From Zoogloea sp041904905 (lineage in GTDB: Bacteria > Pseudomonadota > Gammaproteobacteria > Burkholderiales > Rhodocyclaceae), in NCBI RefSeq assembly GCF_041904905.1, contig NZ_JAYRMI010000001.1, positions 91,280 to 155,279 on the forward strand: DNA of 64,000 nt. The letters are read 5' to 3'. Below, in pieces: positions 8,148 through 17,060 of this stretch (the stretch's first letter is position 1; every line of letters begins with the position of its first letter). A program made the translations under genes and the position numbers. A model generated the notes under the pieces. The model was given only the letters and a program-made list of their open reading frames with translations. It made no database searches and was not told the DNA's origin.

Positions 8148-9395
8148 ATGCAGACCCATCTCGCCGATTTCATCCGCGACACGCCGGAGGGCCGCGAGGC
8201 CGAAGACATCCTGCGCAAGTGCGTGCATTGCGGTTTCTGCACCGCCACCTGCCCCACCTACCAGCTGCTCGGGGACGAGCTGGACGGCCCCCGGGGGCGC
8301 ATCTACCTCATCAAGCAGGTGCTCGAAGGCCAGCCGGCCACCGAGAAGACGCGCCTGCATCTGGATCGCTGCCTCACCTGCCGGTCGTGCGAGAGCACCT
8401 GCCCATCCGGCGTGGAGTATGCCCGGCTGGCCGACATCGGCCGTGACGTGGTGGAGCGGCAGGTGCCGCGTACCGGCGTGGATCGGTTGCAGCGGGCGGC
8501 GCTGAAGGCGCTCATCCCCGAGCGTACGCTGTTCGGGTCGGCGCTGGGCCTGGGGCGGCTGGTCAAACCCTTGCTGCCCCGCGTCATCGCGGGGAAGATC
8601 CCCGCTGCAGATGGCGCCGGTAGATGGCCGGCGCCGCGTCACGCCCGGCGGATGATTGCGCTGGCCGGCTGCGTTCAGCCTTCGATGCGCCCCTCGATCA
8701 ACGCGGCGGCTGCCCGGGTGCTGGACAGGCTTGGCATTTCGCTGGTCGAGACGGTCACCGCCGGTTGCTGCGGCGCAGTCCGCTTTCACCTGCACGACCA
8801 GGCGGGCGGGCGCGACGATGCGCGGCGCAATATCGATGCCTGGTGGCCCGCCATCGCGTCGGGCGAGGTGGAGGCAATCGTGGTCACCGCGTCCGGCTGC
8901 GGTGCCCACGTGAAGGAGTATGGGCACCTCCTGAAGCAGGATCCGGCCTACGCCGAAAAGGCGGCAAAGGTGGCGTCGATGAGCCGGGATATTGCCGAGG
9001 TGCTCGCCGCCGAGCGGGTGCGGCTCGACCCGCTGCTGGCCGCAGCCGGTGCCCGGACGAGCGGAGGACGGGTCGCCTTCCACTCGCCATGCAGCCTGCA
9101 ACACGGCCAGCGGGTGCGCGGAGTGGTCGAAAGCGTGCTTGCCGCAGCAGGCTTCGAGCTTGCGCCGGTGCGCGATTCCCATTTGTGCTGCGGCTCGGCC
9201 GGCACGTATTCACTCCTCCAACCCAATTTGGCCACTGAACTACGTGACGACAAGCTCTCGGCCTTGCAACAATATGGTGCCGACTGCATAGTTTCGGCCA
9301 ATGTTGGCTGCATTGGGCATCTCGCCACGGCAGCGACGCTGCCGGTACGACATTGGATTGAACTTATCGATGAAAAAGTCACACAATCGGCCTGA
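8148..9395 (+). CDS. glcF: Glycolate oxidase iron-sulfur subunit GlcF
   Basis: The 415-residue protein carries electrons from the flavin subunits toward the membrane quinone pool. Two ferredoxin-type 4Fe-4S motifs are seen at residues 25-36 (CVHCGFCTATCP) and 75-86 (CLTCRSCESTCP). The C-terminal half has two cysteine-rich CCG-type domains, marked by TAGCCGAVRFHL and SHLCCGSAGTYSLL. The length is normal. It closes the regulator-glcD-small ORF-glcE-glcF operon. After it come 207 bases of relatively AT-rich non-coding sequence with no clear T-tailed terminator. That stretch contains a short CGGCCA-TTCT-TGGCCG hairpin near 9530. Confidence 0.94.
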   Translation: MQTHLADFIRDTPEGREAEDILRKCVHCGFCTATCPTYQLLGDELDGPRGRIYLIKQVLEGQPATEKTRLHLDRCLTCRSCESTCPSGVEYARLADIGRDVVERQVPRTGVDRLQRAALKALIPERTLFGSALGLGRLVKPLLPRVIAGKIPAADGAGRWPAPRHARRMIALAGCVQPSMRPSINAAAARVLDRLGISLVETVTAGCCGAVRFHLHDQAGGRDDARRNIDAWWPAIASGEVEAIVVTASGCGAHVKEYGHLLKQDPAYAEKAAKVASMSRDIAEVLAAERVRLDPLLAAAGARTSGGRVAFHSPCSLQHGQRVRGVVESVLAAAGFELAPVRDSHLCCGSAGTYSLLQPNLATELRDDKLSALQQYGADCIVSANVGCIGHLATAATLPVRHWIELIDEKVTQSA

Positions 9396-9602
9396 AAGCG
9401 AAACGTCGTCTTTATTACTAAAGAAATAAACGGTTAAACTTCGTGAATGTCAGTTGTCTGCCGCCTGGGCGGCGTGATCCTGTGAATCAGTGCGGAGTTC
9501 CGTTTGTTCGGTTTTCATTGTCGGCCATTCTTGGCCGGGGGGTGTCGCGGCCGATGGCCCGTGCCTCGATGATGTGCGTCACGTGCTGATTGTTCGAGTT
9601 AC

Positions 9603-10451
9603 ATGCTGAATCCAACGCTATCGTCCCTTTCCGCTCCCGACTCGGTGAGTTCCAAGAAGCGCTATCAGGCGGAAGCCTGCGTGGCCAAGCACACCGGCGA
9701 CCGCACCGAGCAGCAGGATCGGGCCGCGGTGTTCGCCCATCCGACCCGCAAGGGCACACTCATGGCGGTACTGGCCGACGGCATGGGCGGGCATTCCGGC
9801 GGGGCCATGGCGGCGGAGCAGGTGATCCTCAAGGCCAAGCAGAACTTCGAGGCCTACGCGCCGGCCTCCGAGAGCGCACCCGATCTCTTGCGCAGCATCA
9901 TCGACGAGGCACATATCGTCATCAAGCTGACGCGCTTCACCAGCGAACAAGACCCCCACAGCACGGCCGTGGTCTTCATGATGCAGCCGGATCGGGCCGA
10001 TTGGGCGCATTGCGGCGATTCGCGCTTCTACCATTTTCGGCGTGGGGCGCTGGTCACCCGCAGCGTCGATCATTCGCTGGTCGAGGAACTCGTCCGCAAG
10101 GGGCGGCTCGATGCCGAGGGGGCGCTGCGCCACCCTAACCGTAACGTGCTGTTGTCGTGCCTGGGCTCCGAGCGGGAGCCGCGGGTCGATATCGGTCACG
10201 CTTCGCCGCTGGTGGGAGGCGATGCCTTCCTGCTGTGTTCCGACGGGCTGTGGGCCTACATCTCCGAGGACGAGATGGGGCAGATTCTTGAAACCCAGTC
10301 ACCGCGGGACGCGGCTTCCGCACTGATCGAGCTGGCACGTCAGCGGGCACGAGGCGGCGGCGACAACATCTCGCTTGCCATCGTCAAGCTGGTCGAGGTC
10401 GTCCAGAAGCCGGCCGCCAAAAACGAGTTTCCCCGGCTGGGCGGGCGCTGA
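9603..10451 (+). CDS. PP2C-family protein Ser/Thr phosphatase
   Basis: The 282-residue protein is a metal-dependent phosphatase of the PPM/PP2C (Stp1-like) family. The conserved metal-binding motifs occur in order: GDRTEQQDRAAV, LADGMGGHSGG, AHCGDSRFY, LLCSDGLWAYI and GGGDNISLAIV. These hold the aspartates that bind the two Mn/Mg ions. No membrane segment or extra sensory domain is present, so it should be cytoplasmic. No Ser/Thr kinase gene is adjacent, and its partner kinase must lie elsewhere. The ATG at 9603 has no strong ribosome binding site. Confidence 0.9.
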   Translation: MLNPTLSSLSAPDSVSSKKRYQAEACVAKHTGDRTEQQDRAAVFAHPTRKGTLMAVLADGMGGHSGGAMAAEQVILKAKQNFEAYAPASESAPDLLRSIIDEAHIVIKLTRFTSEQDPHSTAVVFMMQPDRADWAHCGDSRFYHFRRGALVTRSVDHSLVEELVRKGRLDAEGALRHPNRNVLLSCLGSEREPRVDIGHASPLVGGDAFLLCSDGLWAYISEDEMGQILETQSPRDAASALIELARQRARGGGDNISLAIVKLVEVVQKPAAKNEFPRLGGR

Positions 10452-10490
10452 GGGGGCTTGCCCCACCGCCGGCTCGACAAGGGGGCTGGC

Positions 10491-11573
10491 TCAGTGGGTC
10501 GTGAGCCAGTTGCGTCGCCAGAAAGACGCGGCCATCACGGCTGCCGCGCTCAGCATCAGCCCGAGCGCCATCCAGAAGCCGTCTGGGTCGTCCAGAAACG
10601 GCATTTCATGAAAATTCATCCCGAAGATACCGGCTATCAGCGTGGCGGGCATGAACAGGGTGGTCAGCACGGTGAGGATGCGTACCTCGGTATTGAGGCG
10701 GTTGCTGACGCTCGACAGATAGATGTCGAGCAGGTCGGCCAGCAGATCCCGGACTGACTCCAGCGATTCGAGTACGTGCACCGTGTGATCGTAGATGTCC
10801 CGCAGGTAGAGCCGGGTGTCGGCGCTGAAGAAGCCGTTGTCGGCCCGGGCGAGGGTGTTGAGGATCTCCCGCAGGGGCCAGACGGCCCGTCGCAGGACCA
10901 GCGCCTCGTGCTTGACCCGGTTGATCTCGGCCAGCAGGGCCGGAGTGGGGCGGGTGAGGGCGGCATCCTCGAGGTCTTCGGCCATGTCGCCCAGGTTGTC
11001 GAGCATCACGAAGTAGCGGTCGACCAGTGTGTCGAGAATGGCGTAGGCCAGGTAGTCGGTGCCGTGGGCGCGCATTGCGCCGTGCTCGGCCCGCAGACGC
11101 TCGCGGACAGCCTCGAAGGCGCCGGTGGCGCGCTCCTGGAAGGTGAGCACGAAGTTGCGCCCGAGCACGATGCTGACCTGATCCGAATGAAGGCTGCGGG
11201 ATTCTGGATCGAAGTCGAAGCAGCGGGCAACAATGAAGAGGTAGTCGGCGTATTCGTCGCTCTTCGGGCGCTGGTGGGTGTTGAGGATGTCTTCCTGGAC
11301 GAGGGGGTGCAGCTTGAAACGGCGGCCGATTTCGGCCATCACCGCAGGGTCGTGCAGGCCATAGACGTTGAGCCACATCTTCTCGCGGGTGGCGTGGTGC
11401 CGGCGGGATAGCTCGATGTCCTCAAAACGGGTCTCGGTGATGCCTTGGGAATCGTACTCGATGAGGGTGATGCTGGGCTTTTCGGTCTTGATTTCGCCGA
11501 TATGCACCAGTGACCCTGGGGGTAACCCTAACTTGCGGGTTGGGTGGGCACGTTTCTTGTTAGACTTTCTCAT
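10491..11573 (-). CDS. corA: CorA-family Mg2+/divalent cation transporter
   Basis: The 360-residue protein is a pentameric cation channel of the 2-TM-GxN family. A large cytoplasmic domain with long helices (LDNLGDMAEDLEDAAL, LRREVLPLRE-like LRRAVWPLREILNTLA) precedes two C-terminal membrane helices. The selectivity loop IFGMNFHEMP lies between them and contains the invariant GMN. The ATG at 11573 is chosen. The frame is open to a TTG at 11588, but that has no ribosome binding site. The C-terminus RRNWLTTH is basic, as usual for CorA. It is convergent with the phosphatase gene and divergent from pntAA. Confidence 0.93.
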   Translation of the reverse strand: MRKSNKKRAHPTRKLGLPPGSLVHIGEIKTEKPSITLIEYDSQGITETRFEDIELSRRHHATREKMWLNVYGLHDPAVMAEIGRRFKLHPLVQEDILNTHQRPKSDEYADYLFIVARCFDFDPESRSLHSDQVSIVLGRNFVLTFQERATGAFEAVRERLRAEHGAMRAHGTDYLAYAILDTLVDRYFVMLDNLGDMAEDLEDAALTRPTPALLAEINRVKHEALVLRRAVWPLREILNTLARADNGFFSADTRLYLRDIYDHTVHVLESLESVRDLLADLLDIYLSSVSNRLNTEVRILTVLTTLFMPATLIAGIFGMNFHEMPFLDDPDGFWMALGLMLSAAAVMAASFWRRNWLTTH

Positions 11574-11744
11574 CGTGATCTTGCTCAATGGCCGAAAATT
11601 GCGAGTTCTTTTACGAGAATCCTGCGGTTTTCCCGATTTTTCAGGGCTGGCCTGGGCGTTTCATGGTTGAACAGCACGTGTTGTCGTTGTCGAAACCCTC
11701 TCACGACGATAGCAGAAACCTAACAATTCTTATAAGGAGGTTCC

Positions 11745-12869
11745 ATGCCTCTGGTCATCGGTGTGACCAAAGAGTTCACGCCGGGCGAGCGCCGCGTCGC
11801 GCTGGTTCCGGACGTAGCCAAAAAGTATCAGGGGCTTGGGGCGGCGTTGCTGCTCCAGGCGGGGGCCGGCTCGTCGGCGTACTACCGGGATGAAGATTAC
11901 GGTTCGGCGGAACTCGTCGGCGACGCTTCGTCCGTCCTTGGCAAGGCGGATGTCGTGCTGCAGGTGCAGCCGCTCAGCCTGGACGATCTGAACGAACTCA
12001 AGCCCGGTGCGGTGCTGATCGGCCTGCAGCAGCCGTGGTCCAGTCGCGAGCGTATCGAACTGTTGCGCCAGAAACGGATCACCTGTTTCGCTTTGGAGCT
12101 GCTCCCGCGCATCAGCCGCGCCCAGAGCATGGACGTGCTGTCCAGCCAGGCAGCGGTGGCGGGTTACGAGTGCGCGCTGATCGCGGCCGACCACTCGCCC
12201 AAGTTCTTCCCGATGCTGACCTACGCGGCCGGCACGATCCGTCCGGCCAAGGTGCTGGTGATCGGCGCCGGCGTGGCGGGCCTGCAGGCGATCGCCACGG
12301 CCAAGCGGCTGGGGGCGATGGTCTCGGGCTACGACGTGCGGCCGGAAACCAGGGAGCAGATCGAGTCGCTGGGCGCCAAGTTTGTCGATACCGGCGTGTC
12401 GGCTGCAGGCACCGGCGGCTACGCCCGTGAGCTCACCGACGACGAAAAGCGTCAGCAGGCCGAGAAGCTCGGCAAGGCGATCGCCGATTGCGACGTGCTC
12501 ATCACCACCGCGGCCATCCCGGGCAAGAAGGCGCCGGTGATCGTCTCCGCAGAGATGGTGGCGCGCATGAAGCCGGGTTCGGTGGTCGTCGACATGGCGG
12601 CCGAGACCGGCGGCAACGTGGCCGGCACGATGGCGGGCGAGAAGACCTGGGTTGGCGAAACCCTCATCATCGGCCCCACCAACATCCCGAGTCGCATGCC
12701 GGTGCATGCCTCCGAGATGTACGCCAAAAACCTCTTCAACTTCATCTCGCCCTTCATCAAGGACGGGGCGCTGGCCCTGGACTGGGAAGACGAGGTGCTG
12801 GCGGGCGCGTGCCTGACCCACGCGGGCGAACTGCGCCACGCCGGCGTCAAGCAGGCCCTTGGCCTGTAA
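11745..12869 (+). CDS. pntAA: NAD(P) transhydrogenase subunit alpha part 1 (PntAA)
   Basis: This 374-residue protein is the NAD(H)-binding domain I of the proton-translocating transhydrogenase, which couples hydride transfer between NADH and NADP+ to proton flow. Family marks are the start IGVTKEFTPGERRVALVPD, the Rossmann loop VLVIGAGVAGLQAIATAKRLG, the mobile-loop region YARELTDDEKRQQ and TTAAIPGKKAPVI. AAGGAGG lies four bases before the ATG. In this genome the alpha subunit is split into two genes, as in Rhodospirillum rubrum, rather than fused as in E. coli. The 171 bases upstream hold no other gene. Confidence 0.95.
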   Translation: MPLVIGVTKEFTPGERRVALVPDVAKKYQGLGAALLLQAGAGSSAYYRDEDYGSAELVGDASSVLGKADVVLQVQPLSLDDLNELKPGAVLIGLQQPWSSRERIELLRQKRITCFALELLPRISRAQSMDVLSSQAAVAGYECALIAADHSPKFFPMLTYAAGTIRPAKVLVIGAGVAGLQAIATAKRLGAMVSGYDVRPETREQIESLGAKFVDTGVSAAGTGGYARELTDDEKRQQAEKLGKAIADCDVLITTAAIPGKKAPVIVSAEMVARMKPGSVVVDMAAETGGNVAGTMAGEKTWVGETLIIGPTNIPSRMPVHASEMYAKNLFNFISPFIKDGALALDWEDEVLAGACLTHAGELRHAGVKQALGL

Positions 12870-12882
12870 CCGGGAGACGATC

Positions 12883-13167
12883 ATGGACGGATTTGTCGCA
12901 CTCTATATCTTCATGCTCGCCGCCTTCACCGGTTACGAGGTCATTTCCCGTGTGCCGGTGATCCTGCACACCCCGCTGATGTCGGGTTCCAACTTCGTGC
13001 ACGGCGTGGTGCTGGTGGGCGGCATGATCGCCCTCGGCCAGGCTGAGACCCCGCTCGAACAGGCCATCGGTTTCGTGGCCGTGCTGCTGGGCGCGGCCAA
13101 CGCGGCCGGCGGTTACGTGGTGACCGAACGCATGCTCGCCATGTTCAAGTCGAAGGAGAAGAACTGA
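12883..13167 (+). CDS. pntAB: NAD(P) transhydrogenase subunit alpha part 2 (PntAB)
   Basis: The 94-residue protein supplies the N-terminal part of the membrane domain II of transhydrogenase. It has three hydrophobic stretches (ALYIFMLAAFTGYEVI, NFVHGVVLVGGMIALG, IGFVAVLLGAANAAGGYVV) and the conserved end VTERMLAMFK. The ATG at 12883 follows CGGGAGACGATC. An earlier in-frame TTG overlaps pntAA and is less likely. The stop overlaps the ATG of pntB. Confidence 0.93.
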   Translation: MDGFVALYIFMLAAFTGYEVISRVPVILHTPLMSGSNFVHGVVLVGGMIALGQAETPLEQAIGFVAVLLGAANAAGGYVVTERMLAMFKSKEKN

Positions 13168-14540
13168 TGGCGATCAAGTGGCTGATTGACGCGAGCTACT
13201 TCGTGGCCGCGGTGCTCTTCATTCTTGGCCTGAAGGGCATGAGTTCGCCGGTTTCGGCGCGCAAGGGGATCATCTGGGCGGGCGTCGGCATGGTGCTCGC
13301 TACGGTGGTCACGTTCCTCACTCCGGGCATGAACAACTTTGCCCTGATGGTCATCGCCATCGCCATCGGCGGTGCGCTGGCCTGGATCTCCGGCAAGAAG
13401 GTCGCCATGACCGACATGCCGCAGATGGTGGCGATTTATAACGGCATGGGCGGCGGCGCGGCGGCGGCCATCGCGGCGGTCGAGTTTGCCCGCGGCGAGA
13501 TGCACGGCACCGTGGTCACGCTGCTGGCCACGCTGGGCGCGCTGATCGGCGCGGTGTCGTTCTCCGGCTCGGTAGTGGCGTGGGCCAAGCTCCAGGGCGT
13601 GATGAAGAAGGCCTTCCGGCTGCCGGCCCAGAACGCGGTGAACGTCGTCCTGGCTCTGGCAACCCTGGGCCTGGGCGTGGCGATCGTGATCGCCCCGGCC
13701 ATCGACCCGATGCTGGTGGGTGCGTTCTTCATCCTGGCGCTGGTGCTCGGCGTGATCATCACGCTGCCCATCGGCGGTGCGGACATGCCGGTGGTGATCT
13801 CGCTGTTCAACGCCTTCACCGGCCTGGCCGTGGGTTTCGAGGGCTTCGTGATGGGGATTCCGGCGCTCATCATCGCCGGTATCGTGGTCGGCGCGGCCGG
13901 CACGCTGCTCACCCAGCTGATGGCCAAGGCGATGAACCGGCCGATCTCCAACATCCTTTTCGTGCCGATGGCTGCGGCCGGTGCCGGCGAGGCGGTGGAA
14001 GGCGAGCAGAAGGAAGTCGGCGCCATGGATGCAGCGGCGATGATGCGCTACGCCAGCAAGGTCATCATCGTGCCGGGCTACGGCATGGCGGTGGCCGGCG
14101 CCCAGCACAAGGTGTGGGAGATGACCGCGCTGCTGGAGGAAGCCGGCGTCGAGGTGAGCTTCGCGATCCACCCGGTCGCGGGCCGCATGCCGGGCCACAT
14201 GAACGTGCTGCTGGCCGAGGCCGGCGTGCCCTACGAGAAGATCTTCGACCTGGAGGAAATCAACGCCGATTTCGCCCAGGCCGATGTGGCACTGGTGATC
14301 GGCGCGAACGACGTGGTGAACCCGTCGGCGCGCACCGACAAGTCCAGCCCGATCTACGGCATGCCCATCCTCAACGCCGATCTCGCCCAGAACGTGATCG
14401 TCGTGAAGCGTGGCAAGGGCACCGGCTACTCGGGCATCGAGAACGCGCTGTTCTACAAGGACAACACCCGGCTGCTGTACGGCTCTGCCCAGCAGGCGAT
14501 TGCCGAGGTGATCCAGCACGTGAAGGCGATGTCGGTCTGA
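13167..14540 (+). CDS. pntB: NAD(P) transhydrogenase subunit beta (PntB)
   Basis: The 457-residue protein has an N-terminal half of eight or nine membrane helices that form the rest of the proton channel. Its C-terminal soluble domain III binds NADP(H), seen in KVIIVPGYGMAVAGAQHKVWEM and the following HPVAGRMPGHMNVLLAEAGVPY. LVIGANDVVNP is another domain III signature. The ATG overlaps the pntAB stop, so the subunits are translationally coupled. A strong terminator follows the gene. Confidence 0.95.
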   Translation: MAIKWLIDASYFVAAVLFILGLKGMSSPVSARKGIIWAGVGMVLATVVTFLTPGMNNFALMVIAIAIGGALAWISGKKVAMTDMPQMVAIYNGMGGGAAAAIAAVEFARGEMHGTVVTLLATLGALIGAVSFSGSVVAWAKLQGVMKKAFRLPAQNAVNVVLALATLGLGVAIVIAPAIDPMLVGAFFILALVLGVIITLPIGGADMPVVISLFNAFTGLAVGFEGFVMGIPALIIAGIVVGAAGTLLTQLMAKAMNRPISNILFVPMAAAGAGEAVEGEQKEVGAMDAAAMMRYASKVIIVPGYGMAVAGAQHKVWEMTALLEEAGVEVSFAIHPVAGRMPGHMNVLLAEAGVPYEKIFDLEEINADFAQADVALVIGANDVVNPSARTDKSSPIYGMPILNADLAQNVIVVKRGKGTGYSGIENALFYKDNTRLLYGSAQQAIAEVIQHVKAMSV

Positions 14541-14561
14541 CCGCCAGCCTGCACTGCAACG

Positions 14562-14592
14562 AAAAAGCCACCCTCAGGTGGCTTTTTTGTTT
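14562..14592 (+). terminator. Rho-independent terminator of pntAA-pntAB-pntB
   Basis: The stem GCCACC/GGTGGC (14567-14572 and 14577-14582) closes a CTCA loop. It is extended by A-T pairs and followed by a T run TTTTTTGTTTTT. It begins 22 bases after the pntB stop. The A run on the other side could also let it end transcripts coming from sixA. Confidence 0.9.
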
Positions 14593-14606
14593 TTGGAGCA
14601 ACCGGA

Positions 14607-15059
14607 TCAGACCAGATCGGCGGGTATCACGGCACGCAGCACGGTCTGGGTTTCGCCTTCGCGCACGCGGTTGGTGAACCACCACAGCGCGCCTTTCTTG
14701 ATCGTCCAGTCGGCCTCCTGCCCGGACAGCAGCAGGGCGGCCAGACGGCCCAGTTCGGGCTGATGGCCGACGACCAGCACCGACCCGCCCGCATCGGGCC
14801 AGCCGCAGGCGGCGAGGATCGACGAGATGTCGTTGCCCGGCGCGAGAGAGGGGACGACCTCGAAGGTCTGGGTGAAGGCGGCAGCGGTCTGGCGGGTTCG
14901 CGTGGTGGGGCTCACCAGCACGCGCAGTTTCTTGGGGCGCCGGCTCTCCAGCCACTCGGCCATCTTGCGCGCCTGGCGGATGCCCCGTTCGGTGAGTTCG
15001 CGGGTGCTGTCGGGCACCCCGTCGACGGCTTCTGCGTGGCGCCATAGCAGCAGATCCAT
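14607..15059 (-). CDS. sixA: SixA-type phosphohistidine phosphatase
   Basis: The 150-residue protein is a short histidine phosphatase of the SixA branch, which removes phosphate from phosphohistidine on signalling proteins. The catalytic RHx motif is LLWRHAEA, with the nucleophile His8. The second histidine is His99 in VVGHQPELGRL. The conserved arginine segment SPTTRTRQTA is also present. The protein has no signal peptide, so it is cytoplasmic. It lies 71 bases downstream of the CYTH-CHAD gene on the same strand and is probably co-transcribed with it. Confidence 0.9.
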   Translation of the reverse strand: MDLLLWRHAEAVDGVPDSTRELTERGIRQARKMAEWLESRRPKKLRVLVSPTTRTRQTAAAFTQTFEVVPSLAPGNDISSILAACGWPDAGGSVLVVGHQPELGRLAALLLSGQEADWTIKKGALWWFTNRVREGETQTVLRAVIPADLV

Positions 15060-15130
15060 TTTGTTTGTCTCCTCGTCTCCTGAATCAGCCGGCCATTGTG
15101 CGGGGTCGAGGTTACGCCCGGATGAATCCA

Positions 15131-16639
15131 TCATCGCCGCCAGGGCGCCTTGCCCCACAGCACGTCTTCGAGCGCCGGGAGGACGCTCTTGCGCAGGCGT
15201 GCGATCTTCGGCGCGTGCCAGCCGGCGACGAAGGCGGCGCCGCTGCGCAGTTCGGGGTCCTTGCCGGCCCACGCCTTCAGGCGGTTGCGGGCGACGACTT
15301 CGTCGTTGAGGTAGCCGAGGGTTTCCTGGGCTTCGGCCAGATCGTTGGCGAAGCGGACCGTGGCCTTTTCGGGAAGCAGCGGGAGCAGGAACTCGATGGC
15401 GTAGCGCAGGCGCTTGAGGGAGACGCGCAGCTCGTGGAGCTTGTCGGCGTGCAGGTCGGTGGCCGCGGCGGCGTAGCGTTTGCGGGCCTTCTTGCGCAGC
15501 TGGGTGAGCTGCAGCCGGGCGAAGGTGGTGAGATTGGCGGACTTGACCAGGGCGTCGCTCTGCAGGGCCATCAGCTCGGCCGCCAGGGCCAGCATCTGGC
15601 GGCCGTGGCTGGCGGCGAGGAGTTGTTCCCGGGCGGCGGCCTTCTCCCGGTCGCGGCGGTCTACGGCCATGGCGATGAGGCGCTGGGTGGCCTCGTCGGC
15701 AAGGCCGGATTCGGCCACCGGGCCGAGGACTTCGGCAAGCATCACGTCCAGGTCGCGGGCTGCCCCCAGACCGTCGGCGGCATCCTTGAGCCCCTGGGAC
15801 CAGCGGGCCACGAACTGGGCGGGCAGGGCCGGCCCGAACAGGCGCAGGGCGGAGCGCAGGCGGCGCAGGGCGACGCGGAGCTGGTGGATAAACTCCGGGT
15901 CGTCGCTCTCGCGGGCGCCGGATTCGTTGGCCTGCCACAGAGCGAGGCAATCCAGGGCGATGATCCGGAAGGCGTCCACCGGCGACTGCTCGGCCGCCAG
16001 CCGCGACGGGCGGGCCTTGGCGGGGCGCAGGGCGTGGTTGGAGAAGAGGCGGTAGCCCCGTTCGGCCTTGCTCACGTTCTCGGGGGTGAGCGGCAGGGAT
16101 TCGGCGAGCGCCAGCGCGATGGCGTAGAGCGCCTCCGGGTCGCCATCGACCAGTTCGAGTTCCAGCTCGCACAGGGGCCGGCTGCGCTCACCGGCCTCGA
16201 TGGTGCCACTGTCGATCATCGCCAGCACCTTCACGCCGTCGCGGGGCGTGAGCACGCAGGTCTCGCGCTTGAAGCGGGTGGTGAAGACCGGGACGAGGCG
16301 GGGGTGGAGTTCCTCCAGGCGGCCGCGCACGTCGGCGTTGTCGATGGCGGAGAAGTCGAACACCCCGCCCACGTAGGCTTGCTCCCACTCGGGGCGCGAC
16401 GACAGCCCGCCGATGGATTCGGCGGCACATTTGACCGTCTGCAGCCAGCGGCTGCCGGCCTTGCGGGTGCGAACGGCCATCCGGCGCTCGCGCAGTTCGA
16501 GCTCCGGCGTGTCGAAGTAGGTGTTCTCGAGGGTGACGCTGCGGCCGTCGCGGGGGGCGTCGGCGATCAGCGGGTGGCGTCGGAGGGCGGGGAGGGCTTT
16601 CTGGGGAAGCGTGAGCTTGAGTTCGATTTCGTTGCTCAT
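15131..16639 (-). CDS. CYTH-CHAD domain protein (inorganic triphosphatase/polyphosphate-binding type)
   Basis: The 502-residue protein combines an N-terminal CYTH domain (about residues 1-205) with a C-terminal CHAD domain (about 215-500). The CYTH domain has the hallmark ExExK motif in NEIELKLTL, then ENTYFDTPELELRERRMAVRTRK and CELELELVDGD. These line a triphosphate tunnel. The CHAD domain shows the conserved histidine helices IHQLRVALRRLRSALRLF and LHELRVSLKRLRYAIEFLL. Known relatives hydrolyse tripolyphosphate (E. coli YgiF) and CHAD domains bind polyphosphate. The ATG at 16639 is followed directly by the CYTH motif. The next gene is sixA. Confidence 0.9.
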   Translation of the reverse strand: MSNEIELKLTLPQKALPALRRHPLIADAPRDGRSVTLENTYFDTPELELRERRMAVRTRKAGSRWLQTVKCAAESIGGLSSRPEWEQAYVGGVFDFSAIDNADVRGRLEELHPRLVPVFTTRFKRETCVLTPRDGVKVLAMIDSGTIEAGERSRPLCELELELVDGDPEALYAIALALAESLPLTPENVSKAERGYRLFSNHALRPAKARPSRLAAEQSPVDAFRIIALDCLALWQANESGARESDDPEFIHQLRVALRRLRSALRLFGPALPAQFVARWSQGLKDAADGLGAARDLDVMLAEVLGPVAESGLADEATQRLIAMAVDRRDREKAAAREQLLAASHGRQMLALAAELMALQSDALVKSANLTTFARLQLTQLRKKARKRYAAAATDLHADKLHELRVSLKRLRYAIEFLLPLLPEKATVRFANDLAEAQETLGYLNDEVVARNRLKAWAGKDPELRSGAAFVAGWHAPKIARLRKSVLPALEDVLWGKAPWRR

Positions 16640-16734
16640 GGTGGTGCCATCGGTGGTCGGTTGGCGCCCGGATTCAGGCGCGCGCCATTCTAGACCCGAT
16701 GGCAGGGCGCTGTCTTGCGCGCGCCGGTTACAGC

Positions 16735-17052
16735 TCAGGCGGCCACGAAGCTGCTCTCGGCCTGGCCGCGTTGCCCTTTGTTGTCCTGCCACGCGACGCT
16801 GAGGCGGTCGCCAGCCTTGACGCCGGAGAGCTGGAAGGCGAACAGCGGATTGACCGATACGGCGGTGCCCAGGGCGCCTTCGATCACCGGCTTGCCGTTG
16901 AGGCTGAGGGTGACCGAGACGATGAAATGGGCCGCCACGAGTTGACCGGCGGCATCGCGGCGCTGGCCGGATTCCATGGGGTGCGGCAGCAGCACCCGGA
17001 CGTCGCCTTCGTCGCCCTTGACGGTGGCGCGGATCTTGATTGGATCGGGCAT
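16735..17052 (-). CDS. soxZ: Sulfur-oxidation carrier subunit SoxZ
   Basis: The 105-residue protein is the SoxZ half of the periplasmic SoxYZ carrier that holds sulfur intermediates during thiosulfate oxidation. Family features are the start DPIKIRATVKGD, VLLPHPMESGQRRD, AAHFIVSVTLSLNGKPV and the end LSVAWQDNKGQRG. It has no signal peptide. Relatives are exported together with SoxY by the Tat system, so this is expected. It lies 8 bases after soxY. No soxAX, soxB or soxCD is present in the window. Confidence 0.92.
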   Translation of the reverse strand: MPDPIKIRATVKGDEGDVRVLLPHPMESGQRRDAAGQLVAAHFIVSVTLSLNGKPVIEGALGTAVSVNPLFAFQLSGVKAGDRLSVAWQDNKGQRGQAESSFVAA

Positions 17053-17060
17053 GGTGTCTC

